From: an uncultured Clostridia bacterium | GTDB lineage: Bacteria > Bacillota > Clostridia > TANB77 > CAG-508 | NCBI GenBank assembly: GCA_944390535.1 | Contig: CALXQV010000004.1 | Coordinates: 1-33,832, forward strand | Reading direction: 5' to 3' | DNA: 33,832 nt | Shown here: positions 7,308 through 15,826 of the stretch, one piece after another | Numbering within the stretch: the first letter of the stretch is position 1 | Layout: every line of letters begins with the position of its first letter | Program-made: the position numbers and the translations under genes | The notes under the pieces: model-generated | The model's input: the letters and a program-made list of their open reading frames with translations, nothing else | Database searches by the model: none | What the model was told of the DNA's origin: nothing

Positions 7308-7886
7308 ATGGAAGATATAGAATTAAAAGATATAGGTATAGATGAATTTAAAAAGGATATATATTCATATTATTTAGAGATATTTCCAGAAGACGAAAGA
7401 AAGCCAATAGAATTAATACAATCAGCTTATGAAAAAAAGTATACGACGATTATAGAAATTTTATATAAAAATGAAATAGCAGGCTTTATGATATTAAATA
7501 GAGTAAAAGCTAAAGGTTATGCTGTACTAGATTATTTGGCGATATTACCACAATATAGAAATAATAAAATTGGTACGAAAGCATTAGAAATTCTATTAGA
7601 ACAAGAAAAAGAAAGTAGTGGCATTTTTATAGAAATTGAAAAAGTTGGATTAGGTAAAGATGAAGAAGAAAATTTATTAAGAGAGAAAAGAAAGAACTTC
7701 TATGAAAAACTGAAATTTAAAAGATTAAATTTTGATTTATTTTTATTTGATGTTATATATACACCATATCTATTCTCAAATATTGAAGATAATGAAGATA
7801 TAATTATTAAAGAAATATTGGAAATTTATGAATCTATTTCAGGAAAAGAAAGCATAAAACAGAATTGTAAGGTAATAAAGAATTGA
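7308..7886 (+). CDS. GNAT-family N-acetyltransferase
   Basis: A 192-residue GNAT protein. The acetyl-CoA-binding loop is QYRNNKIGT at 82-90, following the strand LDYLAIL, and NFYEKLKFKR further on is the usual motif-B helix. The target is unknown. It follows the SDR gene with GGAGATAA upstream of the ATG. The C-terminal 45 residues extend beyond the core fold. Confidence 0.82.
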   Translation: MEDIELKDIGIDEFKKDIYSYYLEIFPEDERKPIELIQSAYEKKYTTIIEILYKNEIAGFMILNRVKAKGYAVLDYLAILPQYRNNKIGTKALEILLEQEKESSGIFIEIEKVGLGKDEEENLLREKRKNFYEKLKFKRLNFDLFLFDVIYTPYLFSNIEDNEDIIIKEILEIYESISGKESIKQNCKVIKN

Positions 7887-7937
7887 GATTTGAATAGATA
7901 AATAAGGACAATATAAAAATAGCTACAAAGTTACAAT

Positions 7938-8072
7938 ATGAAATTGTATGAAAATAAGATAAAATATGAGATTTTCAAAAATACAAGCTTTTTATCAAAT
8001 GAAAATGCTCATAGATTTTATGAAAGAAATGGATTGAAAAAGCATAGTATTAAATTTAAACAATATTTATAA
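7938..8072 (+). pseudogene. C-terminal remnant of another GNAT acetyltransferase
   Basis: A 44-codon frame encodes SNENAHRFYERNGLKKHSIKF, the typical last strand-helix of a GNAT protein, with no cofactor-binding motif before it. A TAG at 7920 closes the frame upstream and no ribosome binding site precedes the ATG at 7938. This looks like the tail of a gene whose front has been lost by deletion, next to an intact member of the same superfamily. Confidence 0.6.
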
Positions 8073-8107
8073 TAAAAAATAAAAAAGAGTAAATGGAGGA
8101 ATCATAA

Positions 8108-8419
8108 ATGGTAGATTTAAATGCATTACAGAAGCAGGTTTATCAAAATAAATTAGATAAAAAATTTAATGTAACAGATATTAGTATGGAGTTTGCTCTA
8201 ACTTATGGTGAATTATCAGAAGCATACGAAGCATGGTGGAAAAAGAAAGGGAATGTTGGAGAAGAAATTGCAGATGTTACAATATATCTTTTAGGACTTT
8301 GTGAGATACTAAATGTAAATTTAGAAGAAGAACTACTAAATAAAATTGAGATAAATAAAAATAGAGTTTATAAAAATATAGATGGCGTTGTAACAAAAGT
8401 AGAAACGAAAGGAGAGTAA
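8108..8419 (+). CDS. MazG-like nucleotide pyrophosphohydrolase
   Basis: A 103-residue, all-helical protein with the metal-binding pattern of the MazG/all-alpha NTP pyrophosphatase superfamily: E35-x2-E38 (GELSEAYEAW) and E53-x2-D56 (GEEIADVTIYL). Such enzymes cleave (d)NTPs or modified nucleotides to the monophosphate for house-cleaning. It starts at ATG 8108 after ATGGAGGA. The length matches small single-domain members. Confidence 0.83.
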   Translation: MVDLNALQKQVYQNKLDKKFNVTDISMEFALTYGELSEAYEAWWKKKGNVGEEIADVTIYLLGLCEILNVNLEEELLNKIEINKNRVYKNIDGVVTKVETKGE

Positions 8420-8427
8420 AACCTTAT

Positions 8428-8613
8428 ATGGAAAAACATGAATTAGAAGAAATAAGATATTTTAAAATAGAAGAATTAGAAGATTTAGATAATGAAGGAT
8501 TTGAATGGTTGAAAGCTTTAAAGAAATTATATGAAAATTGCAACATTATGTTGCGAAATTTAGAGAATGGAGCTAATAAAAAATGGAAATTATTAAATAT
8601 GATAATGCCTTAA
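8428..8613 (+). CDS. Small hypothetical protein
   Basis: A 61-residue charged protein I do not recognise. GGAG lies 13 bases before the ATG. Its 3' end overlaps the cupin start by 31 bases in another frame. The last ten residues may be frame run-on after an indel, as the rest looks like a helical domain cut short. It could be a truncated gene. Confidence 0.5.
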   Translation: MEKHELEEIRYFKIEELEDLDNEGFEWLKALKKLYENCNIMLRNLENGANKKWKLLNMIMP

Positions 8614-8927
8614 AAGGAAAGAATAGTGATAAGTGTAAAACATTGGAATATTCATTTAATGATAAAGAAATAGATTTAGGAATAGCAACAATTAATGGGA
8701 GATATCCTGATAAAGGATATGGATTAAATCTTGTAAGTAAAGAATTAATATATGTTATAGAAGGTAAAGGAACATTAAATTTTGAGAACAAAAAAGTTGA
8801 ATTTTCAAAAGGCGATTCTATTTTAATAGAACCTAATGAAAAATATTATTATGATACTAAATATTGTGTGATTTCTATGACTTGCACACCTGCATGGTCA
8901 GCAGAACAACATAAGTTAATAGATTAA
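8583..8927 (+). CDS. Single-domain cupin protein
   Basis: A 114-residue beta-rich protein with cupin-like features: SKELIYVIEGKGTLNFENKK as the first barrel strands and KGDSILIEPNEKYYYD as the second motif. Metal-binding histidines of the first cupin motif are not obvious, so it may bind a ligand without catalysis or use other residues. The start is ATG 8583, inside the end of the preceding small ORF. Confidence 0.68.
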   Translation: MEIIKYDNALKGKNSDKCKTLEYSFNDKEIDLGIATINGRYPDKGYGLNLVSKELIYVIEGKGTLNFENKKVEFSKGDSILIEPNEKYYYDTKYCVISMTCTPAWSAEQHKLID

Positions 8928-9074
8928 ATAATACAAGGATGGAATATAAAGAAAATATTCAAGTAATACCAAATATCCCATAGAAAAATTAAAACAATAT
9001 TTTAAAAAACAGAATATGAATGGATAAAATATGGACAATAAATTATTAAATATACTTATTCACGGAGAGAAAAA

Positions 9075-10822
9075 ATGAAAAAGAAAGAAAAAAAGAAAAC
9101 ATATCATGAAATCTTGAAAAAAGAAATAAGAAAAAGAACGCCTCTATATCTAATAGGCGAATTTTTCCATACAATTTGTAGTATGCTTAATTTAATTAGT
9201 GCATTGATTATAGGAAATATATTAGACTTATTATTGATGGAAGCAAGCAAAGAAGAGATATTCAAGCAAGTTATTCTACTAATGATATTAAGTATTGGTT
9301 CATTAATTCCAAGAATGTTGTATAGGACATTTTATTTTTCAAATGCAAGGGCGGCTGATACTAACTTAAGGAAAAAAACAATTGAACATTTACAATATGT
9401 AAAGCCAGAATATTATGAAAAAGAGGAAAAAGGGGATTTTCTAAGTTATTTATCTTATGAAGTATTGTTTTTCCCCATGAAGTCTTTTGGAAATTTGTAT
9501 TTTTATTTTAATGATGTGGTAATTGCACCTATTTTAATGATTATCATTTTATCAGAATCAATAAATCCAATAATCGCCATTTCATTGGTACCACTGTTTA
9601 TCATTGCCATTATATATATCATAAAACAATACAATACATTGTATCGAAATTTAGAAAATTCAAGACAAGCCCAAAGAGAATTATCTAAAATTATAGAGCA
9701 AAATACAAGTGGATTTCAATTAATAAAACTATACAACAGACAAAATAGTCAAAAGGAAAAATTTGAAACAATAAATGATGAAGTAAAACAAACGGATTAT
9801 GATATAGGCGTTATCAAAAACAAAATAACGAATGGAGTAAACACATTATATGCATGTGTACATATTAGTGCACTTATTATAGGCTTAGTATTTATGTATA
9901 AAGGAATGATGACAGTAGGAGAAATCATAGCATTTATTGGATGTTTAGAATATGTATTAGGTGCAGTTGTAACAGCTTTACCTAAATTTATAGTTTCAGT
10001 TGGATATTATAAACAAGCAAGAAATAGATATAATTATTTCTTTAATCTAGAGAAGTATTCTAAAAATGGAAAAGAAATAAAACAAATTGAAAAAATAGAA
10101 TTAAACAATTTAACATTTTCATATGATGGAAAAGTAAATGTGTTAAAAGATATAAATATGACAATAAAGAAAGGTGAAAAAATAGGAATTATTGGTCAGC
10201 TCGGAAGTGGAAAAACAACATTGATGCACATTCTAGCAGGTTTTTATGAAATACAAAATGGAATGTATAAAATAAATGATATTGAAAAAAATGAGATAAA
10301 ACCAGAAAATATTTTTTCATTTATTGGATATGCAATGCAAAAAAATATTGTTTTAAATACAGATATAGAGGAAAATGTGGCTATGAATCAAGAAATAACA
10401 CAAGAAAAAATGGAAAAAGCAATAAAACGGAGCAGATTTAGCAAAAGACTTAAAAGAAATGAATCTAGGTGTAAAGACCCATTTAAAAGAAGATGGAAAA
10501 CGTTTATCAGGAGGACAAAAACAGCGTATTAATATTGCTAGAAACTTATACAATTTACGACAAGTCAATATTTTTGACGATACACTATCTGCTTTAGATG
10601 AAAAAACTAAAAGAGAAGTAATGGAAAATTTATTACGAATAGGAAAACATACAACAATGATTTTTGTATCTAATAGTGTAGAACAAATAAAAAAATTAGA
10701 TAAAATATATGTCATGGAAAAACGGACAAGTGCAAGATGTGGGAACACATGGAGAACTTATGCAAAGAAATGTATTATACCAAGAATTAGCTTCTTGTGA
10801 GAAAGAAGGTGAAGAGGTATGA
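9075..10822 (+). CDS. ABC exporter subunit 1 (permease-ATPase), read with two +1 shifts at CGGA
   Basis: An N-terminal six-helix exporter domain (about 1-310) is followed by an ATPase domain with Walker A GQLGSGKTT. In the plain frame the ORF ends early at 10532. Moving +1 at CGG 10428 reads GGA and opens the rest, including the signature LSGGQKQRI and Walker B IFDDTLSALD. A second in-frame CGG at 10723 again needs +1 to GGA, giving QVQDVGTHGEL. The restored 581-residue protein ends at TGA 10820-10822, overlapping the next gene's ATG as ATGA. That normal ending argues the shifts are real parts of the reading path. Asp replaces the catalytic Glu after Walker B, as in the degenerate site of heterodimeric exporters. 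Start ATG 9075 after CACGGAGAG. Confidence 0.8.
10428..10431 (+). other. CGGA +1 frameshift site 1 (ABC exporter subunit 1)
   Basis: Codon 452 is CGG after ATA AAA. Continuing in frame destroys the ATPase domain; stepping one base gives GGA GCA GAT TTA and the conserved helical region before the signature motif. Skipping C, or deleting one A before it, would both restore the frame. Confidence 0.75.
10723..10726 (+). other. CGGA +1 frameshift site 2 (ABC exporter subunit 1)
   Basis: In the frame set by site 1, GAA AAA is followed by CGG then A. A +1 step to GGA gives the standard ATPase end GQVQDVGTHGEL and a stop that overlaps the next start. Without it the tail is unrelated (RTSARCGN) and the stop falls at 10800. 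Confidence 0.72.
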
Positions 10823-12459
10823 AACATATTTTAAGAAAATATAAAGTTACTTTTCTAATCATTACCATCATTGTGTTAGTATGTAATGTATTAAATGTAT
10901 TACATCCATATATATTAAAACAAATGATAGACTTAAATTTCCATAGTCAGGATATCTTACAACAAATCACTATCTTAGTAGCCTTGTATACAATCATACA
11001 TATTTTAAGAGCTGTATGTATGAATTTACAAAATATAAAAGTAAATAAAATAGTAGTAAAAATTTTAAAAGAACTTAGGCAAAATTTGCTCAAAAAAGTT
11101 TTAACAATGCCTATGAAAGTGTTTGATAAATACAATTCTAGTGATATATATACTAGATTAACAGCTGATGTTAATAATATGACAACACTTTTTACAGAAG
11201 CTATACCAGTTGTTATTAACAGTATTTTGTACATAGTGTTTATGATTATTATGATGCTTATTACAGATATACAGTTAGGAATGATAGGAACTATTACATT
11301 ATTGATAATTGCAATAAATTCATTTTACTTTATTAATAAAATAAAACATATAAATGACCAAATATTAGATAAAAGAGACATAGAAAATAAAGAATATTCA
11401 GAATTATATAGAAAAAACAAACTAACCTATTTGTTTGGGTTGCAGAAACATAATGTAAAAGGATTCAATCAATTATTAGATGAAGAATTAAAATATAGAA
11501 AGAAATATATTTTCGTTGAAAGTTTTGGAGTACCTCTTACTAGATTAATAGAAGCAATAGGAATATTTATTGTTCTATATTATGCTTTAATCATGAAGCA
11601 AAGTATAAGCATTGGTAGTATATATTTAGTTGTTTCTTACATAAGAGAATGTAAAAAACCATTAGAAGATATGTTTAATCAAATACAAGAAATGCAAATT
11701 TGTATCAGTTCATACCAACGTATAAAAAAAATTCTGACAATCAAAGAAAAAGAAGAAATAAAAAAAGGAAAAGATGTAGGAGAATTACAAGGAGATATAG
11801 AATTAGAACAAGTATGTATGAATTATGGGGATAAAGAAGTATTAACAGATGTATCATTTCATATAAAAAAAGGACAAAAAGTGACAATTGTAGGTAGAAC
11901 TGGCGTAGGGAAAACCACATTAACAAGTATTTTGATGAGATTGTATGACTTTAATAAAGGAAACATTCTGATAGATGGGTACCCTATTTCAAATCTTAGT
12001 ATGGAATGTATTAGAAGAAATATTTCCTATATATCACAAACACCATATATATTTAAAGATACCATCAGAAATAACATTATACTAGATGATAATAAGATAA
12101 CAGATGAACAAATTATCACAATTATAAAACAAATAGGTGCAAGTGACTTTATTGAAAAAACAGAAAAAGGACTTGACACACAAATTTTTCAATCTAGATT
12201 ATCAAGTGGAGAATTACAAATCATTGCTTTTATTAGAGCAATCGTACATAAAACAAATATATATATATTTGATGAACCAACGGCAAATATAGATTTTAAA
12301 ACAGAAAAAGTTATTCAAAATATCATCAACAATATTGCTAAAACCAGTACAGTGATTATCATAGCACATAGAAAATCCACATTGGAGAATTCGGACAAAA
12401 TTATCTATTTAAAAAATGGAAAAGTAGACAAGATAGATAATAAAATTGGAGCAAAATAG
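10819..12459 (+). CDS. ABC exporter subunit 2 (permease-ATPase)
   Basis: A 546-residue half-transporter: six membrane helices in the first 300 residues, then an ATPase domain with Walker A GRTGVGKTT, signature LSSGELQ and Walker B IYIFDEPT with the catalytic Glu present. Together with subunit 1, which has Asp at that position, it should form a heterodimeric exporter with one active and one degenerate site, of the multidrug/peptide type. The start overlaps the subunit 1 stop as ATGA, so translation is coupled and depends on ribosomes reaching that stop through both CGGA sites. Confidence 0.9.
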   Translation: MKHILRKYKVTFLIITIIVLVCNVLNVLHPYILKQMIDLNFHSQDILQQITILVALYTIIHILRAVCMNLQNIKVNKIVVKILKELRQNLLKKVLTMPMKVFDKYNSSDIYTRLTADVNNMTTLFTEAIPVVINSILYIVFMIIMMLITDIQLGMIGTITLLIIAINSFYFINKIKHINDQILDKRDIENKEYSELYRKNKLTYLFGLQKHNVKGFNQLLDEELKYRKKYIFVESFGVPLTRLIEAIGIFIVLYYALIMKQSISIGSIYLVVSYIRECKKPLEDMFNQIQEMQICISSYQRIKKILTIKEKEEIKKGKDVGELQGDIELEQVCMNYGDKEVLTDVSFHIKKGQKVTIVGRTGVGKTTLTSILMRLYDFNKGNILIDGYPISNLSMECIRRNISYISQTPYIFKDTIRNNIILDDNKITDEQIITIIKQIGASDFIEKTEKGLDTQIFQSRLSSGELQIIAFIRAIVHKTNIYIFDEPTANIDFKTEKVIQNIINNIAKTSTVIIIAHRKSTLENSDKIIYLKNGKVDKIDNKIGAK

Positions 12460-12591
12460 AGAGGAGCATTGTTTTATCTATTTACTTAGTATAGCTAATA
12501 TGCATCATGTAGATATGTTTAAGGCATTCAAGGAAAAAGAAGAAAAAAATTGTAATCGAGTATGGAAATAAGAAAACTGGATTTGCCAAAT

Positions 12592-12619
12592 GTGTAAAAT
12601 TGTTTCGCAATTATTACAC
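12592..12619. promoter_or_regulatory. Imperfect inverted repeat upstream of mutY
   Basis: GTGTAA-AATTG pairs with CAATT-A-TTACAC around a TTTCG loop. There is no T run, so it is not an intrinsic terminator. It may be an operator or an mRNA structure upstream of mutY. The 209-base spacer around it has no supported gene. Confidence 0.3.
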
Positions 12620-12668
12620 GAATATAAAAAAACATTAAAAATTTATAGTAATGAAATTAGGGGTAAGA

Positions 12669-13704
12669 ATGAAGCAAGAATTAAAACAAATTGTACAACC
12701 AATTGTAAAATGGTATCAAGAACAAGAAAAAACATTACCTTGGAAACAAGATAAAGAACCTTATCATATATGGATTTCAGAAATTATGTTACAACAAACA
12801 AGAATTGAAGCAGTTAAAAAATACTATACAAGGTTTATGAAAGAATTACCAACAATACAAAAACTAGCAATTGTACCAGAAGAAAAATTATTAAAATTGT
12901 GGGAAGGTTTAGGATATTATAGTAGAGCAAAAAATTTAAAAAAAGCAGCCATACAAGTTGAGGAAGAATATGGTGGGAAATTGCCAACCAATTATGCAGA
13001 ATTATTAAAATTATCTGGAATAGGAGAATATACAGCAGGAGCCATTGCATCTATTAGTTATCAAGAAAAGGTACCAGCAGTAGATGGTAATGTACTAAGA
13101 GTAATCTCTCGTGTACTAGCAAGTAAAAAAGATGTATTATTAGCACAAACGAAAAGAGAAATGACAAAGAAGCTATTAGAAATTATGCCAGAAGAGGCGG
13201 GAGATTTTAATGAAGGATTAATGGAATTAGGAGAAAAAATTTGTATTCCCAATAGTAATCCATTATGTAAAAAATGTCCTATTCGAGAATATTGTATAGC
13301 ATATAAAGAAAATTTGACAAAAGAAATACCTGTTAGAATAAAAAAGCAAAAAAGGAAAATAGAGAAAAGAACAGTTTTTATCTTAAAAAATAAAAATGAA
13401 ATGGCCATTAAAAAGCGTGACAAGGAAGGAATATTAGCAAATCTGTATGAATTTCCCAATGTGATTCGGAGAAATAATAGAAGAGGATATCCCCCAAATT
13501 TTAGAAGAATGGAAAATACAATTTAAAGATTTACAGGTGAAAAAGAATGTAAAACATATATTTACACATATAGAGTGGAATATGGTTATTTATGAAATAG
13601 AAGTAAAAAACAAGAATAAAGAATGGATATGGGTGACAGAAAAACAACTGGAAAAAGAATATCCATTACCAACTGCCTTTAAAAAGTTATTAAAAGAAAA
13701 GTAA
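12669..13704 (+). CDS. mutY: A/G-specific adenine glycosylase MutY, read with a +1 shift at CGGA
   Basis: Removes adenine mispaired with 8-oxoguanine. The catalytic Glu38 lies in SEIMLQQT, the helix-hairpin-helix is LSGIGEYTAG, VPAVDGNVLR holds the catalytic Asp, and the Fe-S cysteines are C-x7-C-x2-C-x5-C. In the plain frame the protein ends at 13526 soon after YEFPNVI. A +1 step at CGG 13467 to GGA opens 78 further codons with QILEEWKIQF and HIFTHIEW, the MutT-like C-terminal domain that recognises 8-oxoguanine, ending at TAA 13704. The restored length is 344, normal for MutY. The start is ATG 12669 after TTAGGGGT rather than ATG 12651. Confidence 0.84.
13467..13470 (+). other. CGGA +1 frameshift site 3 (mutY)
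   Basis: After GTG ATT the in-frame codon is CGG, then A. Reading GGA GAA ATA ATA instead of CGG AGA continues into the conserved C-terminal domain of MutY. The plain frame runs into basic, proline-rich sequence and stops 19 codons later. Confidence 0.72.
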
Positions 13705-13774
13705 AAAAGAAACAGGTAAACAAATTATCAGAGAAATGGAAATAGTATAAAAAAAGGATAAAATAGAAAAATAT

Positions 13775-13927
13775 TTATTGATTACTATTAAAAGCAGAAA
13801 GAGTTGCTAAAGTGTCACCAAGTTGTGTAAAAAAGGCAGCTAAAATAGCAAGTTCCTCTTGTGATTTATCTTTAGCAATTTCACAAGCAAGCAGAGAAAT
13901 AAAATTAACAAAAGCACATGGGTTCAT
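13775..13927 (-). CDS. Small conserved Clostridia-type protein
   Basis: A 50-residue protein with CAFVNFISLLACEI followed by SQEELAILAAFFTQLGDTLA. This pattern resembles very short conserved clostridial proteins (DUF6774-like, from memory) of unknown function. The start is ATG 13927 with GAGGTGG four bases upstream; longer frames from 14041 lack a ribosome binding site and run into the repeat element. It is convergent with mutY. Confidence 0.65.
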   Translation of the reverse strand: MNPCAFVNFISLLACEIAKDKSQEELAILAAFFTQLGDTLATLSAFNSNQ

Positions 13928-13983
13928 AAAACCACCTCGTATCATTATATGAAAAAAATATTGCCAATGTGATATTAAAATAG

Positions 13984-14159
13984 AGTTACTGTTCAGCCTT
14001 AGATTCACTCTATAGTATTTTTTACACTTTGTGTGTCGCAACCCCTATTAATAAAAAATATAAACGTAGGTTGCTCCAATCGCACTCGCTATTGCTCGTT
14101 TGATCGCTTACGCAGTGTTTCAAAATACTATAGAGTGAATCTAAGGCTGAACAGTAACT
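13984..14159. repeat. MITE-like element with 38-bp perfect terminal inverted repeats
   Basis: The arms 13984-14021 and 14122-14159 are perfect reverse complements of 38 bases, flanking 100 bases of richer GC with no coding capacity. Total 176 bp. Size and structure fit a miniature inverted-repeat element moved by a transposase in trans. I see no clear target-site duplication. It fills most of the gene-free stretch from 13928 to 14254. Confidence 0.75.
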
Positions 14160-14200
14160 AATAAGGACTAAAAAGAGAGAAGAATATTATTAAAATAGAA

Positions 14201-14229
14201 TTGTTATCAATAATTAATTATGATATAAT
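14201..14229 (+). promoter_or_regulatory. Promoter for the NMNAT-like gene
   Basis: TTGTTA at 14201-14206, a 17-base spacer and TATAAT at 14224-14229, 26 bases before the ATG and just outside the MITE-like element. Confidence 0.65.
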
Positions 14230-14254
14230 CAGCTAAAAAAGAAGGAAGTAAAAA

Positions 14255-14719
14255 ATGAAGATAGGATTTACGATTGGAAAATTTGCTCCATTACATAAAG
14301 GGCATCAATACTTAATAGAAAAAGGTATCAAGGAAATGGACAAGTTTTATGTAATTGTCTATGAAACAGATGTCATAAAAGTTCCTGTGGAGCAAAGGGC
14401 AAGATGGGTAAAAGAATTATATCCAGAAGTGAATATTTTATTAGCTAAAAATCCACCATCACAATATGGTTTAGATGAGGAAAGTATAAAAATTCAAATA
14501 GACTATTTAAAAGGAATTATAAAGGATATACCAGTAACCCATTTTTATAATAGTGAACCATATGGAAAATATGTGGCAAGAGATTTCAATATCGAAGAGG
14601 TACAAGTGGATAGATTTAGGGAAAAGTATGCCATTAGTGGAACAAAAATCAGAAAAAATTTAAATGCGAATAAAGGATATGTAGAGGATATTGTATATAA
14701 AGAATTAAATAATACGTAA
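14255..14719 (+). CDS. NadR-like nicotinamide-nucleotide adenylyltransferase
   Basis: A 154-residue nucleotidyltransferase of the HxGH class. GKFAPLHKGH at 8-17 has the ATP-binding HKGH, and ISGTKIR at 127-133 is the second signature. Both fit the adenylyltransferase domain of NadR, which makes NAD from nicotinamide mononucleotide and ATP. The fused kinase and repressor domains of full NadR are absent, so this is a single-domain version. Another nucleotidyl transfer reaction is possible. GAAGGAAG precedes the ATG. It is monocistronic, between its own promoter and terminator. Confidence 0.82.
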   Translation: MKIGFTIGKFAPLHKGHQYLIEKGIKEMDKFYVIVYETDVIKVPVEQRARWVKELYPEVNILLAKNPPSQYGLDEESIKIQIDYLKGIIKDIPVTHFYNSEPYGKYVARDFNIEEVQVDRFREKYAISGTKIRKNLNANKGYVEDIVYKELNNT

Positions 14720-14735
14720 AATAAGAATACTATAG

Positions 14736-14780
14736 AAAACACAATATATAGATAAAAAATTATGTATATATTGTGTTTTT
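14736..14780 (+). terminator. Terminator after the NMNAT-like gene
   Basis: A perfect 15-bp stem (14736-14750 with 14765-14779) and a T run in the right arm. The A run in the left arm also allows it to work in the opposite direction. Confidence 0.75.
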
Positions 14781-14919
14781 GTATCATAAGAAAAAATTAA
14801 GAAATGCTAAAAGAATTTCATGAAATCTTAAGAAAAAATCAATAGGAAATCAATAAATATGTGTTAAACTGCTAACAGTAACAAGTTAAAAAATTATGAA
14901 GGGGAGGAATGATAAACAT

Positions 14920-15826
14920 ATGGAAACCATATTAAAATGTGAAAACTTGTGTAAAACATTTGGGAAAAAGAATATTCTAAAAAAAGTCTCTTTAGAAGTG
15001 AAACAAGGGGATATTTTAGGATTTATTGGACCAAATGGTGCACGGAAAAACAACGACTATAAAATTAATTTTAGGTTTACAAAATATTACAAGTGGAAAG
15101 GTAACCATTAATGGATATGATATTGAAAAAGAATTTACACAAGCCATTAAAAAAGTAGGTGCCATTGTTGAAAATCCAGATATGTATATGTATTTATCTG
15201 GCTATCAAAATTTACAATTAGTAGCAAATTTGTATAAAGGAATTACCAAAGAGAGAATAGAAGCGGTTGTAAAATTAGTAAAACTAGAAAATAGAATTCA
15301 TGACAAAGTATCAAAATATTCTTTAGGAATGAGACAAAGATTAGGAATCGCACAAGCAATATTGCATAAACCAAACTTATTAATATTAGATGAGCCAACC
15401 AACGGATTAGACCCAGAAGGTATTAAAGAAATGAGAGAGTTGCTAGTGGAATTAGCTGAGAAGGAAAAGATGGCTATTTTAATCTCTAGTCATAATCTAG
15501 CAGAATTAGATAATTTCTGTACGAAAGTATGTATTATAAAAAATGGAGAGGTAATAGAAACAAGTGAAATTTCTGAAATTAAGAAAGAAAGTAGTCAAAA
15601 CTTAAAAGTATTTGAAGTAGATGATGTCAATCTAGTTCAAAAAATCGTAAAAGACATTATCGTATTAGATAACCATACATTTAAAATAAAAGCTTCCAAA
15701 GAAGAAGTACCAGAAATTATTCAACAATTAGTAGAAAATCAAGTTAAGATTTATGAAGTAAAACAAGAGGAAAAAACACTAGAAGATGCATTTTTTGAAA
15801 AGACAGGGGGTAATGTGATTGAGTAA
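14920..15826 (+). CDS. ABC transporter ATP-binding protein, read with a +1 shift at CGGA in Walker A
   Basis: The conserved front (ILKCENLCKTFGKK) runs in one frame up to GFIGPNGA. There an in-frame CGG at 15043 interrupts the Walker A motif. Stepping +1 to GGA gives GKTTTIKLILGL, completing GPNGAGKTT. The rest is intact: signature YSLGMRQRL, Walker B LLILDEPTNGLDP and the H-loop SSHNL. The restored protein has 301 residues, usual for ATPases paired with ABC-2 permeases of the bacitracin/lantibiotic resistance type. The start is ATG 14920 after GGGGAGG. The stop overlaps the permease start by eight bases. Without the shift the product is a 49-residue peptide followed by nonsense, so function depends on it. 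Confidence 0.85.
15043..15046 (+). other. CGGA +1 frameshift site 4 (Walker A of the ABC ATPase)
   Basis: GGT GCA is followed by in-frame CGG and A. The expected motif needs GGT GCA GGA AAA ACA. The extra base lies exactly at the codon boundary inside an invariant motif, so the position is fixed to within one codon. There is no homopolymer run at the C that would explain an ordinary slippage error. Confidence 0.82.

Noticed and set aside
10459..10800. A separate 113-residue ATPase gene starting at ATG 10459
   Set aside because: It has no ribosome binding site, starts inside an ATPase domain, and its sequence continues the preceding gene after a +1 step. It is part of ABC exporter subunit 1.
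12592..12619. Hairpin upstream of mutY as the terminator of the ABC exporter operon
   Set aside because: No T run follows the stem and it lies 130 bases past the stop codon. Listed only as a possible regulatory structure.
15026..15826. An independent ABC ATPase gene starting at ATG 15026
   Set aside because: The ATG lies inside the coding sequence of GPNGA and lacks a ribosome binding site; the frame is the distal part of the gene starting at 14920.
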